A stretch of 6,980 nucleotides of DNA. Source: an uncultured Flavobacteriales bacterium. Its GTDB lineage: Bacteria > Bacteroidota > Bacteroidia > Flavobacteriales_D > Sanyastnellaceae. Location of the stretch: NCBI GenBank assembly GCA_938003665.1, contig CALKYI010000406.1:1-6980 (forward strand). Direction: 5' to 3'. Position numbers and translations under genes: made by a program. The notes beneath the pieces are model-generated. The model made no database searches and was not told where the DNA came from. It saw only the letters and a program-made list of their open reading frames with translations. Numbering within the stretch: the first letter of the stretch is position 1; each line of letters starts with the position of its first letter. Shown one piece after another: positions 6,912-6,980 of this stretch.

Positions 6912-6980
6912 TCAGTTTATGCCGACAGCGCCACGGAAAGCGTGGGTCACGAGGTTGGCCCCCATTTGCAAGGCCCATTG
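6912..6980 (-). CDS. 3' end of a convergent gene, unidentified, cut by window edge
   Basis: On the minus strand a frame is open from the window edge (6980) to a TGA at 6912-6914, giving 22 residues ending MGANLVTHAFRGAVGIN. Its stop falls 6 bp beyond the stop of the M61 gene, as expected for tightly packed convergent genes. The peptide has ordinary, folded-protein-like composition, but it is too short to assign to a family. One other minus-strand frame is also open here but continues into the M61 gene as a shadow. No bidirectional terminator fits in the 6-bp gap. Confidence 0.4.
   Translation of the reverse strand, partial: QWALQMGANLVTHAFRGAVGIN

Noticed and set aside
1..6980. Defence system, mobile element, CRISPR array or novel multi-gene system
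   Set aside because: All substantial genes belong to known housekeeping or nutrient families, composition is uniform, and no repeats, transposase, integrase or nuclease genes were seen.

Overview
This looks like an ordinary, gene-dense chromosomal stretch from a fairly GC-rich member of the Bacteroidota, probably near the Flavobacteriales. Three things support this. The alkaline phosphatase is of the PafA type, best known from that phylum. Two intergenic gaps carry promoters of the Bacteroidota form (TTG, about 20 bp, TAnnTTTG). None of the starts I checked has an obvious Shine-Dalgarno sequence; they are preceded by A-rich or unremarkable bases, as is usual in that phylum. The GC-rich composition is less typical and limits how far the placement can be pushed. 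No mobile element, tRNA, rRNA, CRISPR array or phage gene was seen.

Layout: (1) bases 1-707 hold the 3' part of a voltage-sensor potassium-channel gene cut by the window edge, ending in a small four-cysteine zinc-ribbon-like tail. (2) An 88-bp gap contains a good Bacteroidota promoter with a perfect 13-bp palindrome at the predicted transcription start. (3) Bases 796-3554 form a probable three-gene operon: a long-chain acyl-CoA ligase, a PAP2-type membrane phosphatase 15 bp downstream, and a CrcB/Fluc fluoride channel overlapping the phosphatase gene by 4 bp. (4) A 58-bp gap carries a second promoter whose upstream element touches the crcB stop codon. (5) Bases 3613-6905 form a two-gene unit: an exported PafA-type alkaline phosphatase, and an M61-family metallopeptidase overlapping it by one base (TGATG) that lacks the usual C-terminal PDZ domain. 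(6) The last 69 bases probably contain the 3' end of a convergent gene on the minus strand.

How the genes work together: the ligase activates fatty acids and the PAP2 enzyme probably dephosphorylates a lipid phosphate or undecaprenyl pyrophosphate, so this pair fits envelope lipid metabolism. The fluoride channel appears to be a passenger in the transcript, with no fluoride riboswitch in front of it. PafA liberates phosphate from organic monoesters outside the cytoplasm. The M61 enzyme has no visible signal peptide and its link to PafA is unclear.

No undescribed multi-gene system was identified. The points most worth a second look are the Lys/Pro/Gln-rich linker at the start of PafA, the PDZ-less M61 enzyme coupled to it, and the operator-like palindrome before the ligase gene.
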